A DNA stretch of 64,000 nucleotides from positions 2,728,001 through 2,792,000 of the forward strand of contig NZ_JBBNAC010000001.1 in NCBI RefSeq assembly GCF_037996825.1, read 5' to 3'. Below are positions 51,679 to 60,760 of this stretch, piece by piece; within the stretch, counting starts at the first letter, position 1; each line of letters begins with the position of its first letter. Source of the DNA: Bdellovibrio sp. BCCA. GTDB taxonomy: Bacteria > Bdellovibrionota > Bdellovibrionia > Bdellovibrionales > Bdellovibrionaceae. The position numbers and the translations under genes were made by a program. Under the pieces are notes generated by a model. The model was not told where the DNA came from and did not search any database. It saw only the letters and a program-made list of their open reading frames with translations.

Positions 51679-54465
51679 TTAGAACGCTCCTCGAGTCAGT
51701 GTTTGTCTGAACAACGAGCGGTTCATTTCTTTCGCACCGTCATTCTGGAAGTACGCCGATCCATTCAAGTATCCATTGAGAACCAGGATATTGTGGTGAA
51801 TCGCTGTTGAGTTCACAAAGACGTTATAGACTTTACCGAAGTACTTCACAGGTGTGATCGATACAATCGGATCAAGCACGCCGCCGACAAGCACTAGGTC
51901 TTCACCTACTTTGAATTCAGCAGCCGCTTTCATGAAACCATTCGATGCGACAACTGGATGGTTCGGAGTTACCTTCAACTCGCGACCCGATTTCATTTTG
52001 AAGATCAAGATGTCGTGTTCGCTGTCGACGACTTCACTCACCCATTGGTCGACTTTGGTTTTTTGTACGGCTTTGCTTCCCATTGATTGAGCGCTTTGCA
52101 ATGAAGCCACGAAAGCGTAGTTTTTAGTGAAAGCTTCAATGAATGGAACATATTTCATTTTCTCGTTCGCCGCCTCTTGTGCCAAGATCAACTGTTCTGG
52201 AGTCGAGCATGATGACACACACACAATCGCTACGTAAGCTGTTGAAGGCATCGTGCAAGGTGCGTTTTTATTCTTAGGCGCAATCCAAGGTTTCTCTGGT
52301 TTGAACGAACGGTCCATGAAACTCGGATACAAGTGCTGACCACTGGAGTTCAAGGCCACAGAAGTTCTGCCCATTTTTACTTTAAGGTCTTCAAACTGAT
52401 CTAGGAACTCTTTAACCACTGGCAATTGGTTTTGACACTTCACCATCCAGTCATAGCGACCTTGAGCATCGGTATTGCTTAAGCTGTCATGTGAACATCT
52501 GTGTGCCACATAGTCTTTACAATAGCTTTGTGAGACCCATGCACCGTAAACCACGTTTTGACTTTCAAGTTGCACGGAGTGATCGATACAAGCGTAGTTT
52601 TTCACTGTTGTCACATCACGAGTATTCACAATCACACCAATTTGGTTCGCAGGGCATGTTTGAGAGCTGTTCGCTTCTTCTGTTGCCGTTGTTGATTCTG
52701 ATCTGCGAACCGCATCTGGATTTCCGTCACAAAGGCGTTCTTCTGCTGGGTACACGCTGTCTTTACAACGATCGTTGCTCACTTGTGTGCCTTTATCGTC
52801 AACACAGATAAAGATTCTGCTTTGTTTTCCTCCACAATCTGCGGAACAAGCAGTGAAGTTTTCTGTCGGAACATATTTATATGTTGGACATACGCCCGGA
52901 GTTTTGATTGAACCCTGACGTGTGTTTGAAGTTACGATTTGACCGTCAGTACAAGCCTGGTCTGAGATTTCATTAAAGATATCAAAGAAACCCGTTTCAC
53001 CGTAAGCACATGTTAATGAAACTTTCACTTCACCTGTGATAACACCTGTTTTCACAGTGCCGTGAGAACCGAAGTCACCGCAACCGTTGTGGCAAGTGAA
53101 TTGGTTATAAACATCGGAACCTGAAAGTATGCCGTTGTTACAAACTCTTTCTTGGCTGACACTCGAGCAAGAACCCGCTGGAGTTTGCGATGAGTAAAGA
53201 ACTTTCGATCCGCCATTTGCCAAAATACTTCCGTCAGGCAATGTGCAAGACTGACCTTGGCATGGACCTTCATTTGTTACTTCTTTGGTTCTGGAAACTT
53301 CAACCCATTTCAAAGTTTCGCCAATCAGTTGGCACTGTTCTTTGATACGGTCTCTGTATGAAACTTCTTTTGTACCATTCAATCCGCAAGATTGAGTTTC
53401 AGAATACAACTCGCCTTGAGACTCACGTGTTGAATCTTTCACGGAGCAAGCCAAAGGCTCTGGTGTTGGAGTCGGAGTTGGTTCTGGATCTGGATCTACT
53501 GTTGCTTCTGTGACGTTGATATTGTGTTTTAAAGTAAAGAGAACTTGGCTTGAATCGCCTTTATATAAAACGGCTGTAACTTGATAAGCGCCCTTCGCTG
53601 CATAAGCATGTTGCACTGTTTGGCCTGAAGCCGTGCTGCTGTCACCGAAATCCCAACGGATCGCACCCACTTGGTCGGCTAAGCACTGAGGCATATACAA
53701 AGACAATGTCGCCGCTGCACCGACTTTCACTTCTGATGGACCAGAAATCGCCGCAGCAGCGCTACAGACAACTTCTTCATCCGAAATCACGATGGACTGA
53801 GTGAGCATTTTCTCACCGCCTGGATTTCCGACAACTACGACTTTCACTTGATAAGTTCCAGCCGCAGCAAAAGTGTGCGCAATAGGATCTTTACTGTATT
53901 GGGATGGAGTTCCGTCTCCAAATGTCCAATAAGCTTCAAGAAGATTGATGGTACTAGGAACACCCAAATCAAAAGTGACAGGCTGTCCTGTCACACCGAC
54001 TTGTGGAGCGATCATCACGATTTCACTACCAACAACCACTGTTTTAAACGAAACTTCTTGAGTCGTTGTCGTATCAGCTGTGGCTTTTGCCGCAACCCTG
54101 CTAGAGCTTCCTATAGAAGAATCTTCCACATGAGCTGTCACAATATATGTACCGGCTTTTTTAAACACAGAAGTTACGCTCGGAGCAACAGTCGTGCTTC
54201 CTCCGACGGTTTTCCAAACAACCTGTTGGGAGCCATCGCAAGAAAGCTGCTCATTAAGTTTATAACTGATGGCCTCGCCTTTTTGGCCAACAGTCTCACC
54301 TTGGATTTGCAAAGCGTCTGAACTGATTTTTTGTGAACCAGGTTTGCAGCTCACTGAAGATGTTGAACTAGATAATTCCACATCTCCACTGGTCTCCGGA
54401 GTTTTCTGACATCCGGCTGACAGTGCACATAGTCCTAATGCGACTAACAGAATCCTTGTGTTCAT
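51679..54465 (-). CDS. Lipoprotein with PKD domains and C-terminal Hint autoprocessing domain
   Basis: A 928-residue exported protein. Lipobox LSAGC (Cys19). Three PKD/Ig-like domains: about 45-115 (KKAGTYIVTAHV), 150-228 (YWTFGDGTPSQY, AAGTYQVKVVVVG), 238-318 (RWDFGDSSTASG, KGAYQVTAVL). A Pro/Thr linker (PEPTPTPTPEP), a Cys-rich region to about 650 with a TSP1-like piece FTACSADCGGKQSRIFIC (538-554). The end is a Hint domain starting at Cys753 (CSTPEQLI), with LKVTPNHPVVASNG (His836), VGEDLVLVGG and VYNVFVNSTAIHHNILVLNG. Hint domains carry out self-cleavage or splicing; here release or attachment of the upstream part is expected. The final His-Asn motif of inteins is not seen. Confidence 0.82.
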   Translation of the reverse strand: MNTRILLVALGLCALSAGCQKTPETSGDVELSSSTSSVSCKPGSQKISSDALQIQGETVGQKGEAISYKLNEQLSCDGSQQVVWKTVGGSTTVAPSVTSVFKKAGTYIVTAHVEDSSIGSSSRVAAKATADTTTTQEVSFKTVVVGSEIVMIAPQVGVTGQPVTFDLGVPSTINLLEAYWTFGDGTPSQYSKDPIAHTFAAAGTYQVKVVVVGNPGGEKMLTQSIVISDEEVVCSAAAAISGPSEVKVGAAATLSLYMPQCLADQVGAIRWDFGDSSTASGQTVQHAYAAKGAYQVTAVLYKGDSSQVLFTLKHNINVTEATVDPDPEPTPTPTPEPLACSVKDSTRESQGELYSETQSCGLNGTKEVSYRDRIKEQCQLIGETLKWVEVSRTKEVTNEGPCQGQSCTLPDGSILANGGSKVLYSSQTPAGSCSSVSQERVCNNGILSGSDVYNQFTCHNGCGDFGSHGTVKTGVITGEVKVSLTCAYGETGFFDIFNEISDQACTDGQIVTSNTRQGSIKTPGVCPTYKYVPTENFTACSADCGGKQSRIFICVDDKGTQVSNDRCKDSVYPAEERLCDGNPDAVRRSESTTATEEANSSQTCPANQIGVIVNTRDVTTVKNYACIDHSVQLESQNVVYGAWVSQSYCKDYVAHRCSHDSLSNTDAQGRYDWMVKCQNQLPVVKEFLDQFEDLKVKMGRTSVALNSSGQHLYPSFMDRSFKPEKPWIAPKNKNAPCTMPSTAYVAIVCVSSCSTPEQLILAQEAANEKMKYVPFIEAFTKNYAFVASLQSAQSMGSKAVQKTKVDQWVSEVVDSEHDILIFKMKSGRELKVTPNHPVVASNGFMKAAAEFKVGEDLVLVGGVLDPIVSITPVKYFGKVYNVFVNSTAIHHNILVLNGYLNGSAYFQNDGAKEMNRSLFRQTLTRGAF

Positions 54466-54741
54466 GGGCGACTCCTGTGTGGTTATTAATAACAGGATTA
54501 CAAAGTTCGCCGAACGCTCTCAACTTTTTTGGCCACACTGGATCATCATGAACTAGTAGTCTCACCAATTGTTTGACGCTTTCAATGACTCTCAAAATAT
54601 GTTTCTTTTTTTGTCTAAAGTTTTTGCATCTTCGAATGGAAATTCAACCTCTGGCACGAACCGTGCGTAATATATATAAATTTGTTGTCACAAAGTGCCT
54701 CGTCCCCTCTTAATAGAGACAGTTACGGCAGAGGAGTTTGC

Positions 54742-57700
54742 ATGCTAGACCGGATCATTCGTTTTTCACTCACCCATCGCCTTTTCGTCATTGCCCTGGG
54801 TGTGCTGATCATGGCTTACGGCCTTTTTACTGTGAGTCAAATGCCGGTGGATGTCTTTCCGGACCTCAACCGTCCCACGGTGAATATTATGACCGAAGCT
54901 CCGGGCATGGCGCCTGAAGAGGTCGAAACTCTGGTCACTTTACCGCTAGAGACCGTTTTAAACGGACTTCCCGGAGTTGAAAGGGTTCGTTCCACGACAG
55001 GCATTGGGCTTTCCGTCATCTATGTGGAGTTTGGCTGGGAAACAGATATTTACCGCAACCGTCAGTTGGTCGCCGAAAAACTTCAGCTTGCCAAAGAAAA
55101 ACTCCCCCAAGGAGTCACTCCTGTCATGGGACCGATTGCTTCCATTATGGGAGAAATTCAGCTCATTGGTCTTTCTTCCACAGACGGCAAAGTCAGCCCT
55201 TTGGATTTGCGCACCCTAGCCGATTGGACGATTCGCCCTCGTTTGTTAGCAATTCCTGGAGTTGCGCAAGTGATCTCCATCGGAGGTGGGGTAAAACAAT
55301 ATCAAATTCTTTTGTCGGCCGAGAAAATTCAAAAAGCACAGCTACCTTTAGAAGATATTGAAAAAGCTCTTTCAAAAATCAGCTTAAACACGACGGGTGG
55401 ATACATTGATATCGATAAAAAAGAATTCCTGATCCGCAATATCGGAACGATACGCTCTGAAGAAGACATTGCCAACACCGTGGTCGGACTTCACTTGGGA
55501 AAACCTGTTTTTGTGAAAGACATTGCCGAAGTAAAAATCGGAGCACAAATCAAACGCGGTGATGGAAGCGTGAATGGCCAACCAGCTGTTATCTTGAGCA
55601 TTCAAAAACAACCCGGTGCAAATACTATTGAGCTTACAAAAGCTGTAGATACGGCCCTTCAAGATTTAGAAAAAGCTCTTCCTCTGGGCGCGACTCTGAC
55701 AAAAGATCTTTTTAAACAATCGCACTTTATTGAAGCCGCTACAGATAACGTCAAAGAAGCCCTTCGTGACGGAACGATTTTAGTATTTATCGTTCTTTTC
55801 TTATTCCTTTTAAATATTCGCACGACCGCCATCACCTTGACGGCTATTCCTTTGTCTTTACTTGTTACCGCCATCGTCTTTCATTACTTCGGACTTTCCG
55901 TCAATACCATGACACTGGGAGGTTTGGCAGTTGCAATTGGTGAACTTGTCGATGATGCCATCGTCGACGTAGAGAATGTCTTTCGACGTCTTAAAGAAAA
56001 TAAAAAATTGGCGAATCCACTGCCCGCATTACAGGTCGTTTACAATGCCTCATCGGAAGTGCGAAATTCCATCGTCTTTGCAACGATTATTGTCGTTCTC
56101 GTCTTTTTGCCACTCTTTTATATGAGCGGCATTGAAGGACGTCTCTTTATTCCGCTCGGTGTGGCCTATATCATTTCATTGATTGCTTCCCTGTTTGTCT
56201 CTTTAACAATCACACCTGTCTTATGCTCTGTCCTTTTAAGCAAAGATAAATTTGCTGAGCACGAAGATGGAAAGCTCGTAAAAATACTCAAAGCTTGGGA
56301 TCGCAAAGTTCTTGTGAAAGCCCTGGATCACTATCGTCTTGTGATGGGTGGAGCGGTGGCTTTATTCGCAGCTTCTTTGCTTTTGATTCCTTTTATGGGG
56401 CGTGATTTCTTGCCTAAGTTCAACGAAGGAACGGCCACAATCAGTGCTCTGGCTCAGCCAGGAATTTCGTTAGAGGAATCCAATAAACTTGGCCTGCAAA
56501 TCGAAAACCTTCTTCTTTCTATTCCTGAGATCAAGTCTGTCGCCCGTCGCACTGGACGCGCGGAACTTGATGAACATGCCGAAGGAGTACACTCTTCTGA
56601 AATCGACGTCGACTTTAAAGAAGGCGGCCGTCCCCGTGAAATCGTTCTGCAAGAGATGCGCGAAAAATTAAAACAAGTTTCTGGAGTGTTCATTAATATC
56701 GGCCAGCCTATTTCCCATAGACTCGATCATCTTCTTTCCGGTGTCCGCGCGCAAATTGCTGTGAAAGTTTTCGGCAGTGATTTAAATGTTCTTCGTGCTA
56801 AGGCTGCGGAAATTTATAAAGCGCTTGAGGGCACTCCGGGTCTTGTCGACTTGCAAGTAGAACAACAAGTTCTTATTCCTCAAGTCAAAATCCAGCTCTT
56901 GCGAGAAGATGCCGGCAAATATGGAATTGTGCTGGGAGATCTTTCAGAAACTTTAGAAAAAGCTTTGAATGGTGAAGTGATCAGCCAAGTGCTTGAGCAA
57001 CAAAGAACTTTCAACGTGTACATGCGTTTTGACGACCATTCCCGCGCTAATTTAGAATTGATCAAAAAAACACCTTTAAAAATTATGCCTGACGGAACAA
57101 AGATCACGTTGGAAAAAATTGCGGACGTCTATGAGTCCCAAGGTCCCAATCAAATCAGCCGTGAAAATGCGCAAAGAAGAATTGTGGTTTCCGCGAACTC
57201 CTCAGGACGTGATCTCGACAGTCTGATTATGGATATTCAAAAACGCATCCAAAACGACGTGAAAGTTCCGGAAGGATATTTCCTTCAATATGGTGGGCAA
57301 TTTGAAAGCCAGCGTTCGGCCAGCCGTTTGATTCTGCTTTTGGGCATTCTCTCTTTGATCGGCATCTTTATTGTGCTTTATGCGCACTTTAAGTCTTCTT
57401 TTATCGCCGTTCAGATTATGCTTAACATTCCGATGGCGTTGATTGGAAGTTTGGTCGCTATTTTCCTGACAGACAGATCTTTTTCCATCGCTACTATGGT
57501 GGCTTTTATCACCTTGTGCGGAATCGCAAGCCGTAATGGAATTATGATGATTTCACACTATCTGCACCTGATGAAATACGAAGGAGAACAGTTCACGAAA
57601 GAAATGGTCATTCGTGGTTCGTTAGAAAGGCTGGTCCCTGTTCTGATGACAGCTCTGACGGCGATTTTAGGACTTCTTCCGTTGGTTTTAGCCAAAGGCG

Positions 57701-57873
57701 ATCCAGGAAAAGAAATTCTTCATCCTGTGGCCGTCGTTATTGTCGGTGGTTTGATCAGCTCAACACTCTTAGATATGTTCGTAACGCCGACAGTCTTCTT
57801 TCATTTTGGAAGAAAATCCGCGGAACAAAATATAAAATCAAAAGAAATAGAATTACAACCAACACACCATTAG
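54742..57873 (+). CDS. Heavy-metal-type RND efflux permease (CzcA/CusA family)
   Basis: A 1043-residue inner-membrane pump. GAGGAG lies 5 bases before ATG at 54742, and the protein starts MLDRIIRFSLTHRLFVIALG. Family signs: MPVDVFPDLNRPTV and EVETLVTLPLE in the first porter loop, TM4 segment AIGELVDDAIVDVENVFRR with the proton-relay acidic residues. Twelve helices and two large periplasmic loops are present; length is normal. It exports metal ions from periplasm or cytoplasm with a channel and normally an adaptor. The next gene encodes a small protein and not an adaptor; the third is the channel. The metal is unknown. Confidence 0.92.
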   Translation: MLDRIIRFSLTHRLFVIALGVLIMAYGLFTVSQMPVDVFPDLNRPTVNIMTEAPGMAPEEVETLVTLPLETVLNGLPGVERVRSTTGIGLSVIYVEFGWETDIYRNRQLVAEKLQLAKEKLPQGVTPVMGPIASIMGEIQLIGLSSTDGKVSPLDLRTLADWTIRPRLLAIPGVAQVISIGGGVKQYQILLSAEKIQKAQLPLEDIEKALSKISLNTTGGYIDIDKKEFLIRNIGTIRSEEDIANTVVGLHLGKPVFVKDIAEVKIGAQIKRGDGSVNGQPAVILSIQKQPGANTIELTKAVDTALQDLEKALPLGATLTKDLFKQSHFIEAATDNVKEALRDGTILVFIVLFLFLLNIRTTAITLTAIPLSLLVTAIVFHYFGLSVNTMTLGGLAVAIGELVDDAIVDVENVFRRLKENKKLANPLPALQVVYNASSEVRNSIVFATIIVVLVFLPLFYMSGIEGRLFIPLGVAYIISLIASLFVSLTITPVLCSVLLSKDKFAEHEDGKLVKILKAWDRKVLVKALDHYRLVMGGAVALFAASLLLIPFMGRDFLPKFNEGTATISALAQPGISLEESNKLGLQIENLLLSIPEIKSVARRTGRAELDEHAEGVHSSEIDVDFKEGGRPREIVLQEMREKLKQVSGVFINIGQPISHRLDHLLSGVRAQIAVKVFGSDLNVLRAKAAEIYKALEGTPGLVDLQVEQQVLIPQVKIQLLREDAGKYGIVLGDLSETLEKALNGEVISQVLEQQRTFNVYMRFDDHSRANLELIKKTPLKIMPDGTKITLEKIADVYESQGPNQISRENAQRRIVVSANSSGRDLDSLIMDIQKRIQNDVKVPEGYFLQYGGQFESQRSASRLILLLGILSLIGIFIVLYAHFKSSFIAVQIMLNIPMALIGSLVAIFLTDRSFSIATMVAFITLCGIASRNGIMMISHYLHLMKYEGEQFTKEMVIRGSLERLVPVLMTALTAILGLLPLVLAKGDPGKEILHPVAVVIVGGLISSTLLDMFVTPTVFFHFGRKSAEQNIKSKEIELQPTHH

Positions 57874-57881
57874 GAGACTCC

Positions 57882-58271
57882 ATGAAAAATATTTTAATCA
57901 CCTTCAGTACGATCTTGTTTCTACAACCGGTTCTAGCCCATGAAGGCCACGAAACTCCGGGAGTTATTAAAGCCGTTCACGGGGGCACAGCTTTGCCTGG
58001 GAAAGAAATCAATCTTGAGTACATAGTTTCCGGAACAGAACTTAAAATCCATCCTGTTTCTCACGAGGGAAAGGACCTGAATGCCTCCCAAGTGAAAGTC
58101 TCAGCCACGGCGAAGGCCCCTAAAGGCAAAGCAGAAAATTTGAAGCTTGAAAACAAAGACGGCGCTTTCGTAACACACGTGGATTTTAAAAATGCTTATC
58201 GCCTTGAAGTGAACGTGATGACGGAAACTTCCGGTAAAAAAGACAGTTTTAAGTTTCAAGTTGAAAAATAA
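57882..58271 (+). CDS. Small periplasmic protein beside RND pump (His-rich start)
   Basis: A 129-residue protein; signal peptide MKNILITFSTILFLQPVLA, cut before HEGHETPG. The HEGHE start and the following GGTALPGKEINLEYIVSG resemble the N-terminal part of adaptors of heavy-metal RND systems, but the barrel, lipoyl and helical hairpin domains are missing. The second half is a small beta domain (ATAKAPKGKAENLKLEN). It could be a metal-binding chaperone. It lies 8 bases after the pump gene and 15 before the channel gene. Confidence 0.75.
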   Translation: MKNILITFSTILFLQPVLAHEGHETPGVIKAVHGGTALPGKEINLEYIVSGTELKIHPVSHEGKDLNASQVKVSATAKAPKGKAENLKLENKDGAFVTHVDFKNAYRLEVNVMTETSGKKDSFKFQVEK

Positions 58272-58286
58272 GGTATAGGAAAAGAC

Positions 58287-59510
58287 ATGAGAACAAGCTC
58301 TCTTTTGGTAGTTTTTTTACTAAGCGCGAATGCTTACGCACTTAAAGGATTAAGTCCCCTTGAACAGCAACTGGTTGAAAAAAATCAAGGCCTTCAATCT
58401 TTAGAAAAGGAAATCACGTCAAAAGAGAGACTGCACAAATCCTCTTATTCTTCTTACTATCCGACACTGGAAGCTGTTGGCGGTTGGGGCGAAGATCACC
58501 TCGACGATCCGAACGAAAGAGATCGCGGCTACTTTGGCTATCTCGATGGCCGTCTTAATATTTTTAAAGGCTTCCGCGATGTTTCGGTCACCGATAAAAA
58601 GGCTCTTGAAGTTCAAATCGCCAAAATCGACTATGAAAAGAAAAAACGTGAACTGCGTCAACAGCTGACCGAAGTCGTTGGGGAGATGATCTATTTACAC
58701 CGTCTGCAAGAAATTCTTGTTAAAGAAGAGAATATCACCAAAGAACAAAAGAAAATGGCCGCAAAAAAAGTTTCTTCGGGTCTGACAAGTTCTGTCGACA
58801 ATCTCGAATTCGATTTAAGAGAAGAAGAACTGCGTATCCAAAAACGCCAGATTGATCAGTTCCATCAAGAAGCACATCACAAACTTGTGCAGCTTTTTGG
58901 AGGCGATATTGATGATGCCGAACTTGAGAAAATTTCTTATGAAGACTTTACGGCTCTCGCAAATTTTCCTGCTCATGCGCCGGATGAAAACCTTGATGTG
59001 CAACGAGCCTATCTTTTAAGTCGTTTTAGTGAAAGTGAGAAAAACGAAATCAAATCAGAGTTTCTGCCGTCATTGGATTTCGTCTATAGCTTTGGCAGAA
59101 TCACTCCTACTGAAGACGCTCCTTGGAATTTTAACGAGTCCCAGTACGCTTTAAAACTTAGCATTCCTCTTTTTTCAGGATTTGATACTTATCAAAAGAA
59201 CAAGGCGGCGGGCGCTGACATTTTAGCGAAGAAAGCTCAAGCACAACAGGCTGTATTTGATTCGGTCGGCACCTCAAAAACTCTGAAAGAGAAAATGACG
59301 GAGCTGATGGACCTTTATAAAATCAATGAACGCAAGCTTGAAACTTCCAGAAAGTATTTTGATATGACCGTGAACGAGTACAAACGCGGCATTAAGAACT
59401 CGCCTGACTTGGTGGGCGCCACGGAAAGATGGTTTTCGTCACAAAAAAGAAAGTACGAGCTTTTAAAAGAATTAGAACTGACGAAAGTAAAACTGGAAAA
59501 TCTTTATTAG
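58287..59510 (+). CDS. TolC-family outer-membrane efflux protein
   Basis: A 407-residue channel protein; signal peptide MRTSSLLVVFLLSANAYA. Long helices with coiled-coil character (KALEVQIAKIDYEKKKREL, LEFDLREEELRIQKRQI) alternate with strand pairs (YALKLSIPLFSG). Shorter than the usual 420-490 but of the typical two-repeat plan. It trimerises to form the exit duct for the RND pump encoded two genes upstream. The stop shares 4 bases with a convergent transporter gene. Confidence 0.85.
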   Translation: MRTSSLLVVFLLSANAYALKGLSPLEQQLVEKNQGLQSLEKEITSKERLHKSSYSSYYPTLEAVGGWGEDHLDDPNERDRGYFGYLDGRLNIFKGFRDVSVTDKKALEVQIAKIDYEKKKRELRQQLTEVVGEMIYLHRLQEILVKEENITKEQKKMAAKKVSSGLTSSVDNLEFDLREEELRIQKRQIDQFHQEAHHKLVQLFGGDIDDAELEKISYEDFTALANFPAHAPDENLDVQRAYLLSRFSESEKNEIKSEFLPSLDFVYSFGRITPTEDAPWNFNESQYALKLSIPLFSGFDTYQKNKAAGADILAKKAQAQQAVFDSVGTSKTLKEKMTELMDLYKINERKLETSRKYFDMTVNEYKRGIKNSPDLVGATERWFSSQKRKYELLKELELTKVKLENLY

Positions 59511-60691
59511 GTCCCGCGAGACCAATTTCGCGTAAGAAGAATTCCCGACACAATCAACGCTCCGCCGGCACCATACAAAAAGGTCGCCACGGGGCCGTAG
59601 TGGTCCCACAAAAATCCCGCCGCGGCACTGGCAAACAAGGTTGCAATTCCAGTGAAGGTGCCAAGGTAACCTACCGCCGTAGCCTTTTTGTCCTTGTCCA
59701 TCAAATCAATCGCGAAAGCTTTTCCGACACCTTCTGTTGCCGCCATAAATAGACCGTAAATACCAAACAAACCCCAGAAGTGCAGAGGCACTGAGGCAAA
59801 AGCAAATCCCACGTAAACCAAAGAAAAAACCACAAGACCAAATACCAAGACGCTTTTACGGCCGATTTTGTCAGAGAGTTTTCCCAATGAGGGACTCGCT
59901 AAGGCATACACAAGGTTATAAAAGCAATACATCAAAATAGTGTCTGTCAAAGAAATTCCAGAAAGTTTCGTTTTAAGAAGTAAAAATACATCACTGGAAT
60001 TTGTCAGAGAAAATATCGTCCAGGAAAAAAGATAATATTTAAAACGTGACGGTAACGTAGAAAATCCGGCCCACTTTTCATGCTTTGACGGTGGGGGCAA
60101 CTCGTGCCTTTTTTCTTTGATCGTCAAAGCAACAAAAACCGCAAGAAGTCCCGGAATAAACGCCAAATAATAAATCAGTCTTAAATTGCTGGAATACTGT
60201 AAATAAAGAATCGCCAACAGGGGACCTATGGCCGCGCCCAGAGTATCCATCATGCGATGCCAACCAAAGGCGGCTCCGCGCAGATTCTCTGGCACGGATT
60301 CAGCGAGCAAAGCATCGCGAGGCGCCGTTCTTAAACCTTTACCCACGCGGTCAAAAGAGCGCGCACCTAAAACATGAGTCCAACTTTGTGAAAGTCCCGT
60401 GAGAGGTTTTGCCAAGGCCGCTAAAAGATATCCCACCCACACGAAGACTTTTCTTTTGCGAATGCGATCAGACCAAAAGCCCGAATATGTTTTTAACAAA
60501 CTCGCGGTTGCTTCAGCGGTACCTTCGATAATTCCCAGCGATGTGACGGAAGCTCCGAGCACCGTGGTTAAAAAAATAGGCGTGATAGGATAAAGCATTT
60601 CGCTTGAGACATCCGCAAGAAATGAAATGAACCCCAAACGTTTGACTGTCGGATTGAGAGCCGTTTCTTTTTTGTTTATTTCCTGCGACAT
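59507..60691 (-). CDS. Major facilitator superfamily transporter
   Basis: About 394 residues; ATG at 60691 (MSQEINKKETALNPTVKRLG) is the likely start, about 25 codons inside the longest frame, although no Shine-Dalgarno is visible. Helix 1 begins LGFISFLADVSSEMLYPITP; the A-motif is YSGFWSDRIRKRKVFV and its second copy LGKLSDKIGRKSVLV. The sequence DVSSEMLYPITPIFL and RVGKGLRTAPRDALLAE are found in a subgroup of MFS proteins often annotated as metal or drug efflux. It is divergent from the ChaA-like gene. Confidence 0.87.
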   Translation of the reverse strand: MSQEINKKETALNPTVKRLGFISFLADVSSEMLYPITPIFLTTVLGASVTSLGIIEGTAEATASLLKTYSGFWSDRIRKRKVFVWVGYLLAALAKPLTGLSQSWTHVLGARSFDRVGKGLRTAPRDALLAESVPENLRGAAFGWHRMMDTLGAAIGPLLAILYLQYSSNLRLIYYLAFIPGLLAVFVALTIKEKRHELPPPSKHEKWAGFSTLPSRFKYYLFSWTIFSLTNSSDVFLLLKTKLSGISLTDTILMYCFYNLVYALASPSLGKLSDKIGRKSVLVFGLVVFSLVYVGFAFASVPLHFWGLFGIYGLFMAATEGVGKAFAIDLMDKDKKATAVGYLGTFTGIATLFASAAAGFLWDHYGPVATFLYGAGGALIVSGILLTRNWSRGT

Positions 60692-60760
60692 AAAGGCATT
60701 GTTGTTGAGACTCGCGTTTTTTTCAATGATTATTGGAAAAACCTTCAGCAAGGAGATCAT

